Below are positions 53,887 through 62,106 of a DNA stretch of 64,000 nt, one piece after another. Within the stretch, counting starts at the first letter, position 1; each line of letters begins with the position of its first letter. The notes under the pieces were generated by a model that did no database searches, was not told the origin of the DNA, and worked only from the letters and a program-made list of their open reading frames with translations. Location: assembly GCA_963826165.1 (NCBI GenBank), contig CAWGWC010000009.1:248001-312000 (forward strand), written 5' to 3'. The DNA comes from JACVRW01 sp963826165 (GTDB lineage Bacteria > Actinomycetota > Thermoleophilia > Solirubrobacterales > Thermoleophilaceae). A program made the position numbers and the translations under genes.

Positions 53887-54582
53887 TCAGCGCCGGCAGA
53901 CGGCGAGGATCTGCAGGGTCACGCGTTCGCGGTCGCCCACCGTCGGGCCGGTGCTCACGCTCGCCCGGACGCGCCGCCCAACTCGGCGGTGAGTCACGGT
54001 GACGTCCTGCAGCTCGCGGGCCGTCGGCGGCCGGCGCCGGTGGAAGAGCACCCCCGCCACGCCCCGGGTCAGCCGCTCGCCGCCACGACACCGATGGCTG
54101 CGGGTGACCGCCCGCGACGGCCGCAGCCGCACCTCGCGCGTGCGAACGATGCCCGGCCCGCGCTGGAGGGCCGCCGCGCCCTGCGGCTCAGGAATGCACC
54201 CCACGTGCGGGCGAAACGAGCCGGCTGTCTTGGAGAAGGCCACGGCAAAGAAGAGCGCGTCACCGCCGGTGATCAAGCCGACCCCGGGCCCTTGCAACAG
54301 CCGGTCGACCGACGGGGGCGGCGCGCCACCGCCCGACAGCTCATAGTCGCTGCCCACCGCCAGCAGGAAGTTGTCGCTGTCCGGACAGCCCACCGTGACG
54401 CCTGCCGGAACCGGTATCGGGTTTGCCGGTGGAATCACAACCCACGGCCCCACCACCGAGGTGCACTGGGTCAGTAGGAAGCACTCCCGCGTCGCGGCGC
54501 CCGCGCTGGGCACAGCAACGGCTGTCAGCACGGCGAACAGACACAGCGGGAGCCAGACTCGTCGACCGAAGCAGGCACGCAT
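53887..54582 (-). CDS. Secreted Cys-containing hypothetical protein
   Basis: 231 aa. A Sec signal peptide (residues about 1-29, RRVWLPLCLFAVLTAVAVPSAGAAT) is followed by a mature part with four to six cysteines (CFLLTQC, GCPDSD, GCIPEP, HRCRGG, final VCRR), probably disulfide-bonded outside the cell. No domain recognised; the C-terminal half is Arg-rich. Divergent from the CBS gene. Confidence 0.65.
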   Translation of the reverse strand: MRACFGRRVWLPLCLFAVLTAVAVPSAGAATRECFLLTQCTSVVGPWVVIPPANPIPVPAGVTVGCPDSDNFLLAVGSDYELSGGGAPPPSVDRLLQGPGVGLITGGDALFFAVAFSKTAGSFRPHVGCIPEPQGAAALQRGPGIVRTREVRLRPSRAVTRSHRCRGGERLTRGVAGVLFHRRRPPTARELQDVTVTHRRVGRRVRASVSTGPTVGDRERVTLQILAVCRR

Positions 54583-54694
54583 GTGGCGAGTAGCTTCGCA
54601 CCCGCTGCCGGCGCTGTCGAGACCTACCTCGTCTCGATGCGTCAACGCGTCTGGACGGGGTATCGGCGGGACACCCGAGAGAAGGAGATGCCGG

Positions 54695-55120
54695 ATGGCA
54701 AAGACAGCGCGCGACGTGATGACGGGCGGAGTCGAGTGCGTCGGGGAGAACGAGACGGTTCTCGATGCGGCGAAGAAGCTGTCCCAGCTGGACGTCGGCT
54801 CGATGCCCATCTGCGGAGAGGACGATCGGCTCAAAGGGATGCTGACGGACCGCGACATCGTTGTGAGAGTGCTGGCCGAGGGCCAGGATCCTTCGAGCGT
54901 GACCGCCGGCGATCTGGGCGAGGGAAAGCCGGTCACCATCGGAGCGGACGATTCGGTCGACGAAGCGTTGAGCACCATGGCCCAGCACAAGGTCCGGCGC
55001 CTTCCGGTGATCGACGGGCACGATCTGGTCGGTGTCGTGACCATCGCCGACCTCGCCGGGGGAATCGAGGACGAGAAGGTCGGCGATTTGGTCGAAGCCA
55101 TCTCGGCGGCCGGCGCCTGA
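54695..55120 (+). CDS. Tandem CBS-domain protein
   Basis: 141 aa: two CBS motifs (about 8-58 and 77-130: ARDVMTGGVECVGENETVLDAAKKL..GMLTDRDIVVR; PVTIGADDSVDEALSTMAQHKVRRLPVIDG..GVVTIADL). CBS pairs bind adenosyl ligands such as AMP, ATP or NAD and act as energy sensors. Lone proteins of this type are hypoxia- or stress-induced in mycobacteria (Hrp1-like). GAAGGAG before the ATG. A GGGTAT at 54658-54663 may be part of a stress promoter. Confidence 0.92.
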   Translation: MAKTARDVMTGGVECVGENETVLDAAKKLSQLDVGSMPICGEDDRLKGMLTDRDIVVRVLAEGQDPSSVTAGDLGEGKPVTIGADDSVDEALSTMAQHKVRRLPVIDGHDLVGVVTIADLAGGIEDEKVGDLVEAISAAGA

Positions 55121-55181
55121 GGACCGGCGCACGGACCCGCGCTGACACGAACGCGTCCACCAACAGAGCGAGGAGATTCTC

Positions 55182-55364
55182 ATGGCAGAGCCCGTTCCCA
55201 CCGGCTCCGATGTGTCCGCCGGCACCTACCGTTGCACCAACTGCGGAGAGTCGATCAGCACCCAATCGGTGGGGTCGCTTCCACCATGCCCCAACTGCGC
55301 GAACAACAGTTGGGAAACGCAGTCGGGAGGCGACAGCGCAGACGACCCATATCCCTCCAGCTAG
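55182..55364 (+). CDS. Small zinc-ribbon protein
   Basis: 60 aa. Two knuckles, YRCTNCGE and PPCPNCANN, form a rubredoxin/zinc-ribbon-like site (C18-x2-C21, C36-x2-C39). The ends are Ser/Asp-rich. Probably a small metal- or nucleic-acid-binding stress protein. Just downstream of the CBS gene and upstream of another Cys-rich protein, on the same strand. GAGGAG before the ATG. Confidence 0.8.
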   Translation: MAEPVPTGSDVSAGTYRCTNCGESISTQSVGSLPPCPNCANNSWETQSGGDSADDPYPSS

Positions 55365-55372
55365 GGCTGTAG

Positions 55373-55612
55373 ATGAGTGTCTGTGAAGTCTGCGGTAATG
55401 ACTACGACAAGTCATTCGAGGTGATCGAGGCCGGAAACGGGAGATCCCACACCTTCGACTCATTTGAGTGCGCTATCCACGCGCTCGCCCCGACTTGCGC
55501 GCACTGTGACTGCCGGATCATCGGCCACGGCGTCCAAGCCGACGACAGCATCTACTGCTGCGCTCACTGCGCCACCCAAGAAGGCAAGGAGGGCCTCGCC
55601 GACCGCGCCTGA
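55373..55612 (+). CDS. Small metallothionein/YHS-like Cys-rich protein
   Basis: 79 aa with nine cysteines: CEVCGNDYDKSFEV, FDSFECAIHALAPTCAHCDCRIIGHG and YCCAHCA. The DSFECA-x-HALAP core followed by a CxxC-x-C is a recurrent actinobacterial pattern and resembles TRASH/YHS metal-binding knuckles. Likely zinc or other soft-metal binding. 8 bp after the zinc-ribbon gene, so co-transcribed with it. Confidence 0.78.
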   Translation: MSVCEVCGNDYDKSFEVIEAGNGRSHTFDSFECAIHALAPTCAHCDCRIIGHGVQADDSIYCCAHCATQEGKEGLADRA

Positions 55613-55723
55613 GAACAAAAAGCGCGCGGCTGCGAGCAGAGCGAGCCCGCCGTTCGGCAGAGTTGGCGCATACCCCTCGAAGGCGCCGTTTGGGCGGGCA
55701 CGAGCCGGGCACGCGGTGCCCGG

Positions 55724-56086
55724 ATGCACGGCACTGGCTTCGCAGCAATGGGCGTGCGACGGGCCTTGTACGAGGAGACCATGGCCATCGTGCGGAGCGA
55801 GTACGCAGCCGAGCTGCGGCTGCCGGAGGTGGCTCACCGGATCGGCGCCTCTACGAGAGCGCTGCAGCGGGCCTTCGCCGAGCACGGCGAGCGATCGTTC
55901 AGCGAGGAGTTGCGTCTGCGGAGACTGGAGGTGGCCGCGCGGCTGCTCGAGGGTACGGACCTGCCGGTCGGAGCGGTGGCGCTGCGGGTCGGGTATGGCG
56001 ACCACGCTCCGTTCAGCAAGGCTTTTCGCCGCTACTACGGCATGGCCCCTCGCCAGCACAGACAGCCGGGCTTCACGGCCGCCTGA
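55724..56086 (+). CDS. AraC-type DNA-binding protein (stand-alone HTH)
   Basis: 120 aa, only the AraC/XylS double helix-turn-helix: LPEVAHRIGASTRALQRAFAEHG and AVALRVGYGDHAPFSKAFRRYYGMAPRQHR. No ligand-binding domain is fused, unlike most AraC proteins. An internal ATG at 55748 is an alternative start. A transcription regulator in the stress block; targets unknown. Confidence 0.85.
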   Translation: MHGTGFAAMGVRRALYEETMAIVRSEYAAELRLPEVAHRIGASTRALQRAFAEHGERSFSEELRLRRLEVAARLLEGTDLPVGAVALRVGYGDHAPFSKAFRRYYGMAPRQHRQPGFTAA

Positions 56087-56158
56087 CCTGCACCGACCGG
56101 GTTTTTCCTGCCAGTGCACGGGAACTCGACTAGGACCCGGACCTCAACGGAGGTAGCG

Positions 56159-56392
56159 ATGGCGAAGGATCATGGACCCAGCGTGAAGGACGACAAGCAG
56201 TACGAGGGACTGCGCAAGAAGGGCATGAGCAAGTCCAGAGCGGCCGCGATCTCGAACTCACCTGGCTCCTCGAGCAAGGGCGGCAAGAGCAGCGGCTCGA
56301 GCCGGAGCAGCCGCAGCAGCGGAAGCGGCAGCGGAGGCAACCAGGCACAGAAGAAGGCCGCCGGCCGTAAGGGCGGAAAGAAGTCGAGCTAG
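56159..56392 (+). CDS. DUF7218-like small basic protein
   Basis: 77 aa. The opening MAKDHGPSVKDDKQYEGLRKKGMSKSRAAAISNSP is a common actinobacterial family (DUF7218), followed by a low-complexity Ser/Gly/Lys tail. ACGGAGG lies 5 bp before the ATG. Highly basic, so nucleic-acid binding is plausible. Often found with stress genes, as here. Confidence 0.8.
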   Translation: MAKDHGPSVKDDKQYEGLRKKGMSKSRAAAISNSPGSSSKGGKSSGSSRSSRSSGSGSGGNQAQKKAAGRKGGKKSS

Positions 56393-56531
56393 ACGGTCCA
56401 CTCCTTGAGGTGTCGCCGGTAGGCGGCGCAGTCAATCGGCGCTACGCTGGATGTGCATTAGGCCGCCGCCTGGTTCTCGTTCTCTCCCTTCCGCGCGGGC
56501 CCGCTCCAGAGGACGAGAAGGCTGAAAAGAC

Positions 56532-56936
56532 ATGAACGCGGAAGCCCTGCACGCGCAGCCGGACACTGACGAAGACCCCAGCGGCGGCAAACTGTTGGTC
56601 GAGCTTTCGAACGCCATGGTCGCTCTCTACAAGGACCTCTTCGGGCGCGGGCCGACGAAGGTCAGGACCAGCTACGCGGGCCCAGACCTGCTCGTGACCA
56701 CGCTCGAGAACAGCCTTACTCGTGTGGAGCTCACCATGGCCGCGGCAGGCGAACACGAGCGCCTTCGTGACTTGCGCATGCACTTCCAGTATCTCGGCGA
56801 GGGCGACTTCGTCGGGGCGGCCGAGCGGATCACCGGCCGTAAGGTCCGCGCATTCGTCTCTGGCATGGATACCAGGCGCGACGTGGCAAGCGAGCTCTTC
56901 TATCTCGACCCAGAAGGTCCGACCAGCGTGGGCTAG
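56532..56936 (+). CDS. MpsC family (DUF2294) protein
   Basis: 134 aa. LLVELSNAMVALYKDLFGRGPTKVRTSYAGPDLLVTTLENSLTRVELTMAA and ERITGRKVRAFVSGMDTRRDVASELFYLDPE match the whole family length. Diverged from the paralogue at 45958-46353. ATG start. Role unknown; see that entry for the family background. Confidence 0.85.
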   Translation: MNAEALHAQPDTDEDPSGGKLLVELSNAMVALYKDLFGRGPTKVRTSYAGPDLLVTTLENSLTRVELTMAAAGEHERLRDLRMHFQYLGEGDFVGAAERITGRKVRAFVSGMDTRRDVASELFYLDPEGPTSVG

Positions 56937-57168
56937 TCGGCTTCGCGCTACTTCTACCCGCGGCCCATGCCCCGTGCGGCTCCGGCCGCGGTCGCGAGGA
57001 ATGAACGCGCGAGGGTTTGCTTGCGCTTGCTACGCCAACCACCTTCGATGGCGTAGGCGCCGTCGAGTGGCGTGAGGTGGCGTGCCACGCGTCGCGAGTA
57101 CCCGCCGGCGGCCCGTGAAATCGCGCCAGGGCGAGTGTGGCGGGTCGGCACGCGGGTAGCCAGGCGAC
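56937..57168. other. Intergenic region of 232 bp, possibly with a short minus-strand ORF
   Basis: No gene called. A minus-strand frame ending at 56954 reads ARHLTPLDGAYAIEGGWRSKRKQTLARSFLATAAGAARG after a possible GTG (44 codons). The composition is plausible for a small protein, but there is no ribosome-binding site. No terminator or clear promoter seen. Confidence 0.2.
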
Positions 57169-57687
57169 ATGAGCGAAGCGGCGACGGCCGAGCGAGTCCA
57201 GGATCTGCCCGGCTTTGCTGGACATTCACCGCAGCAGGAGAGGCCGCTTGGGGGCTACGCCGTCCTTATGGGGAGCTTTGCCGCGCTGACCAGCGCCTTC
57301 GGCCTTTGGGTCGTGAGGTCTGGTCGTGAACTGCCGGAGAGCCCGTCGGCGCGGGATCTGGCTCTCGTCACCGTGGCCACTCACAAGACGTCGCGACTTC
57401 TCACCAAGGACCGGGTTACGAGCGCGGCGCGCGCGCCGTTCACGCGCTTCGTGGGGGATGCGGGCCCGAGCGAAGTCAGCGAAGAGGCTCGCGGGCGTGG
57501 ACTGCGCCGCGCCGTCGGTGAGCTGGTCGTCTGCCCCTACTGCCTCGGACTGTGGATCGCAGCGGCATTCGCCGCAGGGCTGATTGCAGCGCCTCGGCCC
57601 ACACGTTGGATCGCCGGCATCTTCAGCGCTCTCTTCGGCTCCGACGTTCTGCAGCTCTCCTACAAGAAGCTCGAAGACATGAGCTAG
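57169..57687 (+). CDS. DUF1360 family membrane protein
   Basis: 172 aa. ATHKTSRLLTKDRVTSAARAPFTRF and ELVVCPYCLGLWIAAAF are the DUF1360 motifs (the latter with a CxxC in the membrane interface). Two to three membrane helices. Related proteins are found in Bacillus spore-coat loci (YngL) but the family is widespread. 4-bp overlap with the convergent third DUF2294-like gene. Confidence 0.87.
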   Translation: MSEAATAERVQDLPGFAGHSPQQERPLGGYAVLMGSFAALTSAFGLWVVRSGRELPESPSARDLALVTVATHKTSRLLTKDRVTSAARAPFTRFVGDAGPSEVSEEARGRGLRRAVGELVVCPYCLGLWIAAAFAAGLIAAPRPTRWIAGIFSALFGSDVLQLSYKKLEDMS

Positions 57688-58106
57688 CGATGCCCCCGCC
57701 GGGTGAGCTGACGCCGCAGGCGGTCCTGTTCTGCGCGGATGGCTCGAAGGTTTTCGTTCGGCCGCTCGAGAATGAACGTCTGGACCGCCACACCCTGTTC
57801 CGCATCGACAGCACAACAATGTGAGACCACGCGCCGGCCCAGCGCGTCTTCGACCACGGCGATCAGTTGCCGCTTTAGCCCTGCATCCTTTTCCTCTGAC
57901 ACTGCCACGTGACCTTCCAGCATGCAGGTCAGGACCGGATCGGCCAGGAAGGCCCGAGACCGCATGCTGTGGTTTCCGTCTCGGCTTGAGAACACGGTCG
58001 CCACCCGGCGGGCGACTTCACTGTTCTCGCCGAGGCGAGGACCATCGTTTGAGTCGGCCGATCGCGCCACGTTCGCCAGGCTGGTGCCCAGCCGAACAGT
58101 CCACAA
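57684..58106 (-). CDS. Diverged MpsC family (DUF2294)-like protein
   Basis: 140 aa, TTG start assumed. The order of blocks matches the DUF2294 paralogues: ENSEVARRVATVFSSRDGNHSMRSRAFLADPVLTCMLEGHVAVSEE, then AVVEDALGRRVVSHCCAVDAEQGVAVQTFILE. The GRGP signature is replaced by DGNHS, and an extra ~30 residues lie at each end. Third family member in 12 kb, and the most diverged, so the family call is by alignment of blocks only. Confidence 0.6.
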   Translation of the reverse strand: MWTVRLGTSLANVARSADSNDGPRLGENSEVARRVATVFSSRDGNHSMRSRAFLADPVLTCMLEGHVAVSEEKDAGLKRQLIAVVEDALGRRVVSHCCAVDAEQGVAVQTFILERPNENLRAIRAEQDRLRRQLTRRGHR

Positions 58107-58155
58107 ACGAGTGAACCGCGCGCTGCCGCATTCGCGTAGGCCAGCGTAAGGCCAA

Positions 58156-58228
58156 TGGCGAGGGCCGGAATCGAACCGGCGACACCACGATTTTCAGTCG
58201 TGTGCTCTACCAACTGAGCTACCTCGCC
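58156..58228 (-). tRNA. tRNA-Phe (anticodon GAA)
   Basis: Minus-strand cloverleaf: acceptor GGCGAGG pairs with CCTCGCC, D arm with AGCTCAGTTGGTAGAGC, anticodon loop CTGAAAA giving GAA, and TPsiC arm GGTTCGATTCC. 73 nt with discriminator A; CCA is not encoded. Flanking genes are unrelated. Confidence 0.97.
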
Positions 58229-58258
58229 CCAGCAGCCAGACGATGGTAGCGGCCGGTC

Positions 58259-60516
58259 TCAGCAGGAGGCGAAGGCGTCGCGGCGCGGCCTCAGGCCGAT
58301 GCCGGGCGCGCAGACGAGGTTGCGCACGCGCACCCGCGAGACGGCGAAGTTGTTGCGCCTGATGCGGTCCGCGCTCGCGGAGATCACTGCGGCGATGTTG
58401 TCGACCCGGGATCCGGAACGTGCCGTCACGAGCAGCTCGAACTTGTATCGCCGGACCTCCCCGGGCCCCAGGTTTCCGACCGCGCAGAGATAGACCGGCT
58501 TGCGGCTCGCCCCCCGCGTCGAACAGCGGCGCCGTATGGAGCGGCTCGCGATCGGGCGCTCGCCGTTGCCGGGTTGGTCGGCCACGACCACGCTCTCCGC
58601 TGTGATCGGGCTGCTGTTGCGTATGACCACGGTGTAACCCACCCGCTCGCCGACGGCGACCACGGGGCGGTCTGCGGTCTTGGTCAGCACGAGGTCGACA
58701 CCGGGTCCGACGGGCGGAATCGGCGGAATCGGCGGGTCCGGCGGGATGGGCGGGTCCGGCGGGATGGGCGGAACGGGCGGCTTTGGGCCGAGGAGGTTCA
58801 CGAACTCGCACCGCACCTTGGGCTCCTTGCGCGTGAGCTTCACCACCACGCGGCCCTGCTCCGAGGACACGATCGTGTCGTTGCAGACCACTTCGATCAG
58901 CCTCCAGACCCGGTTGCCCACCGGCGCCGGCTCTGCCTCCTGGATCACGTAGCGGCCGAGTGGAATGCGGCTGGTGTCGTCGCCGCGGGCGCGCGTGGGT
59001 GTGTTCTCCTCGCGCGTGGTGGCCGACTTCTCGTACGAGGTCTGCGGGTCGTCAAACGGCTCGATGGTGAAGCCGGCGGTGCCGGTGCCTCCGACCGTGG
59101 TCTTGTCGATGGCGATCGCGCCGTCGGGAGTGAACTCGTTCTCGAAGGTGCAGGTCGCACCGCGTCTGATCCTTGATCTCTACTTCGACGGAGTTCAGAC
59201 GAGGCTTGCCGCGCAGCCGTCGCTTGACCTTCTCCGGCTTCGCGTTGCAGTAGGCGCTGTCGAGGCGCCACTTGCCCTCGTCGCTCTTCGGCAGCCGCTC
59301 CTCGACCCGGTAGAGGCCCGGGCTGACCGTGAGCGGGCTGGGCTCGGCCTCGGCGGGCACCTCCTCTTCCTCGGTGCGGGCCCTCGCCTCGAGCTTCTCG
59401 CCGTCGTCCGGCGGGAAGACGTCGAAGTCGAAGACGCCCACGCCGCCGCTGGTGATCTTGCGGATGAACAGCTGTCCCGCCGGCGGGCGCAGCGTGTTGG
59501 TGAAGGTGCACTCGACCTCGTCGCCCGCCACCAGGGCGATACTCACCCGGGCCGCGTTCAGATCGGTGGTGATGGTGCTGGCACCCGTCGCTCGTGCAGG
59601 CCAGGCCGGTGAGTGTCCAGCCATCCGGGACGATCTCGCGCGCCGTCCACGTCTCGCCGGCGGCACGGTAGAACTCAGGAGCCGCCTTGGTCGTCTGATC
59701 TTTGAGGGCGATGTTGAAGGCGCCCCCGGGGTTGTAGCTCAGGTTGCCGTCGAAGCGGAAGGTCTCAGTGGCTCCGCCCGAGACCCCTGCCACGGTCTTG
59801 CGAATGATGATCGTCCCGCTGGTGGGCGGCGGCTGGACGTAGTACGCGTAGCAGAACACGTGCTCTGCGCCGGACGGGTAGGAGATCCACTCGACGTTGT
59901 CGCCGTTGAGGTTGTCGATCGCGCAGCGCAGCGCTCCGAAGCCGTACTCGCCGGGGTACACCTCGTTGAGGATGGGATCGGTGACCGTTCCGCCCTGGAT
60001 CCAGAAACTGTTACCCGACTGCGCACGCTTGAGCTGGGCCTCGGTCAGCTCGATGGTCACCGCTCCGTCGATGGTGTCGCCGGTGGGCGCTCCGTTCGTG
60101 TCCAGCAGCGGCACGCTCGGCTGCGTGACGATGTCGGTGCCGTAGGGCTCCGTGACGATCGACAGCGCGCCCCACGGGCCGATCACGGCCTTCGTCTTGA
60201 TGCCCTTGCCGAGGGTGAAGCGCCAGCTGGGCAGCGGAGTGCAGTCGGGCTGGTTGGCGTCCTCGATCGCCGGGTCGATCGGCTGTCCGGCGGTGTAGGG
60301 AGTGTTGGCCCCGAGGTTCTCCAGGCTCTCCTGGATGTCGTTGCGGGCCCGGTTGGCGGTGATGTCCGTGTACGTCGGGCACGTGCGGGCCGCAATGGTC
60401 ACCCGGTAGCCCGTGTCGCCATCGCCCGTGCCCGCCATCGCCCCCGGCGCTGTCACGCCCAGCGCCAGGGCAGCCATCGTGGCCGCAACGAAGAGTCGCC
60501 TCATGCCGGACGGCAT
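58259..60516 (-). pseudogene. Secreted multi-domain surface protein with SpaA-like and DUF11-like parts (two frameshifts)
   Basis: Removing one base near 59584-59586 (GGG tract) and one near 59158-59165 joins three frames into a 751-aa protein. Order: signal peptide (RRLFVAATMAALALGVTAPGAMA); a unique Cys-containing domain to about 220; three tandem SpaA/Cna-B-like prealbumin units (SGTIIIRKTVAG..F.FDGN; GQLFIRKITSGGVGVFDFDVFP; AIAIDKTTVGGTGTAGFTIEP); a Pro-rich hinge (PPIPPDPPIPP); and a DUF11-type domain (VDLVLTKTADRPVVAVGERVGYTVVIRN). No sortase LPxTG or C-terminal helix is seen, so it is probably released. ATG at 60516 or 60504. Confidence 0.8.
58713..58775. repeat. Tandem 9-bp repeat encoding the Pro-rich hinge
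   Basis: Seven 9-bp units of the form GGCGG(G/A)(A/T)(T/C)C or GGCGGGATG in a row, including two perfect 18-bp copies (58731-58748, 58749-58766). On the minus strand they encode PP-x triplets. Slippage here would change hinge length without shifting the frame. Confidence 0.85.
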
Positions 60517-60556
60517 CGTACTCCCCCACCCGGCCGAGGGCTAGGCCTGGCGGGCT

Positions 60557-62017
60557 CTATGCAGCCACGGGCGCCGCGTCGCCCCGCCGCGCCGCCTCGG
60601 CGTGCTCGCGGCTGTCCTTCGACGAGATCAGCACCGCCGCGAGCACCGCGGCCAGCAGCGCCATGCCGGCGCCCACCAGGAACGCATCCTGGAAGCCCTC
60701 GGTCAGAGCGACCGCCGGGTTGCGCTCGCCCGAGGCGAACACGTTGTCGGTCGTGCTGGTGGCCACGGTGGCCAGGATGGCCAGGCCGAGCGCGCCGCCC
60801 ACCTGCTGGGAGGTGTTGATGAGACCGGAGGCCAGGCCCGCCTCGTCGGGCTTGACGTTCGTGACCGCCGCGATGGTCACCGGCACGAACGAGAGGCCCA
60901 GGCCGATGGCCGCGAGCATCGAGGGGAACAGCACGTCCCCGACGTAGCTGCCGCCGGGTGCGCTCACCTGGCCGAACCACAAGAGGCCGGCGGCCACGAA
61001 CAGCAGCCCGGCTACGAGGGTGGGCTTGAAGCCCACGCGCGTGACCAGCTGCGAGGCCAGCCCGGCCGACACGATGATGAGCCCGGCCAGCGGCAGGTAG
61101 GCGAGGCCGGCCTTGAGCGGCTCGTAGCCCAGCACCTGCTGCATGTAGAGCGAGATGAAGAAGAACATCGAGAACAGCGACATGCCGAGCAGCAGCCCGA
61201 TCACGTTGGCCCCGCGCAGCGTGCGCAGCCGGAAGATCGAGAACGGCATGAGCGGATGGCGCGTACGCGACTCGATCACCAGGAACGCGGCCAGCAGCGC
61301 CAGCGCGATCCCGCCCAGCACGAGCGTCTGGGTGGAGCCCCAGCCGGCGTCGTTGGCGTCGACCAGCGTGTAGACGAGAAGGGCAAGTCCGGCGGTGACC
61401 GACACCGCGCCGGCGATGTCGAACGAGGCCCGGGACTCGTCGCGGCTGTCCTCGAGCAGGCGCGGCGCCAGCAGCGCCGCCGCGATTCCGATCGGCGTGT
61501 TCACGAACAGGACCCACTCCCAGCCGAGGGTCTCGGTGAGGATGCCGCCGAGCAGCACGCCCGCTGCTCCGCCCGAACCGGCCACCGCTCCCCACACGCC
61601 CAGCGCCTTGTTGCGCTCGGCGCCCTCGGAGAAGGTGGTGGTGACGATGGCCAGCGCGGCAGGTGAGATCAGCGCCGCGCCGAGTCCCTGTACAGCGCGC
61701 GCGGCGATCAGCCAGATGTCGCTCTGGGCAAGGCCGCCGACCAGGGAGGCCGCCGCGAACAGCCACATGCCCCAGATGAACATGCGCCGCCGGCCGAGGA
61801 GGTCGGCCAGCCGGCCGCCGAGCAGCAGGAAGCCGCCGAAGAACAGGGTGTAGGAGTTGATGACCCAGGACAGGTCGCCCTGCGCGAAGTCGAGGTCCTC
61901 GCCGATCGAGGGCAGTGCGACGTTGACGATCGAGGCGTCGAGCACGACCACGAACTGGGCCATGGCCAGAAGGGCCAGGGCCAGGTTCTTTGCGCGAGCT
62001 GTGTCGTTGGAATTCAA
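60557..62017 (-). CDS. MFS drug:H+ antiporter, DHA2 (EmrB/QacA) type
   Basis: 486 aa with 14 membrane helices. VVLDASIVNVALPSI is motif D1, GGRLADLLGRRRMF motif A, RAVQGLGAALISPAALAI motif B, and GGAAGVLLGGILTETLGWEWVLFVNTPIG motif C. Exports hydrophobic or cationic compounds with the proton gradient. TTG start supported by GAGGAA 6 bp upstream. Transcribed from a TTGACA/TATGGT promoter overlapped by a TetR-type operator, divergent from its TetR gene. Confidence 0.94.
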   Translation of the reverse strand: MNSNDTARAKNLALALLAMAQFVVVLDASIVNVALPSIGEDLDFAQGDLSWVINSYTLFFGGFLLLGGRLADLLGRRRMFIWGMWLFAAASLVGGLAQSDIWLIAARAVQGLGAALISPAALAIVTTTFSEGAERNKALGVWGAVAGSGGAAGVLLGGILTETLGWEWVLFVNTPIGIAAALLAPRLLEDSRDESRASFDIAGAVSVTAGLALLVYTLVDANDAGWGSTQTLVLGGIALALLAAFLVIESRTRHPLMPFSIFRLRTLRGANVIGLLLGMSLFSMFFFISLYMQQVLGYEPLKAGLAYLPLAGLIIVSAGLASQLVTRVGFKPTLVAGLLFVAAGLLWFGQVSAPGGSYVGDVLFPSMLAAIGLGLSFVPVTIAAVTNVKPDEAGLASGLINTSQQVGGALGLAILATVATSTTDNVFASGERNPAVALTEGFQDAFLVGAGMALLAAVLAAVLISSKDSREHAEAARRGDAAPVAA

Positions 62018-62035
62018 GTGTCGTTCCTCACAAAG

Positions 62036-62051
62036 CGGAATCTACGTTCCG
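62036..62051. promoter_or_regulatory. TetR-type operator copy 1
   Basis: CGGAA-TCTACG-TTCCG, perfect 5-bp arms. Lies between the -10 and the start codon of the MFS gene. Second copy 25 bp away. Confidence 0.75.
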
Positions 62052-62054
62052 GTT

Positions 62055-62084
62055 ACCATACGGAATTGTGGTTCCGTTTGTCAA
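62055..62084 (-). promoter_or_regulatory. Sigma-70-type promoter of the MFS gene
   Basis: On the minus strand: TTGACA (62079-62084), 18-bp spacer, TATGGT (62055-62060). Operator copy 2 fills the spacer, so bound regulator would block RNA polymerase. Confidence 0.75.
62061..62076. promoter_or_regulatory. TetR-type operator copy 2
   Basis: CGGAA-TTGTGG-TTCCG, the same arms and spacing as copy 1, lying inside the MFS promoter spacer. Probable binding site of the divergent TetR protein. Confidence 0.78.
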
Positions 62085-62106
62085 CTTCCCGTATTAGGAT
62101 CACTCC

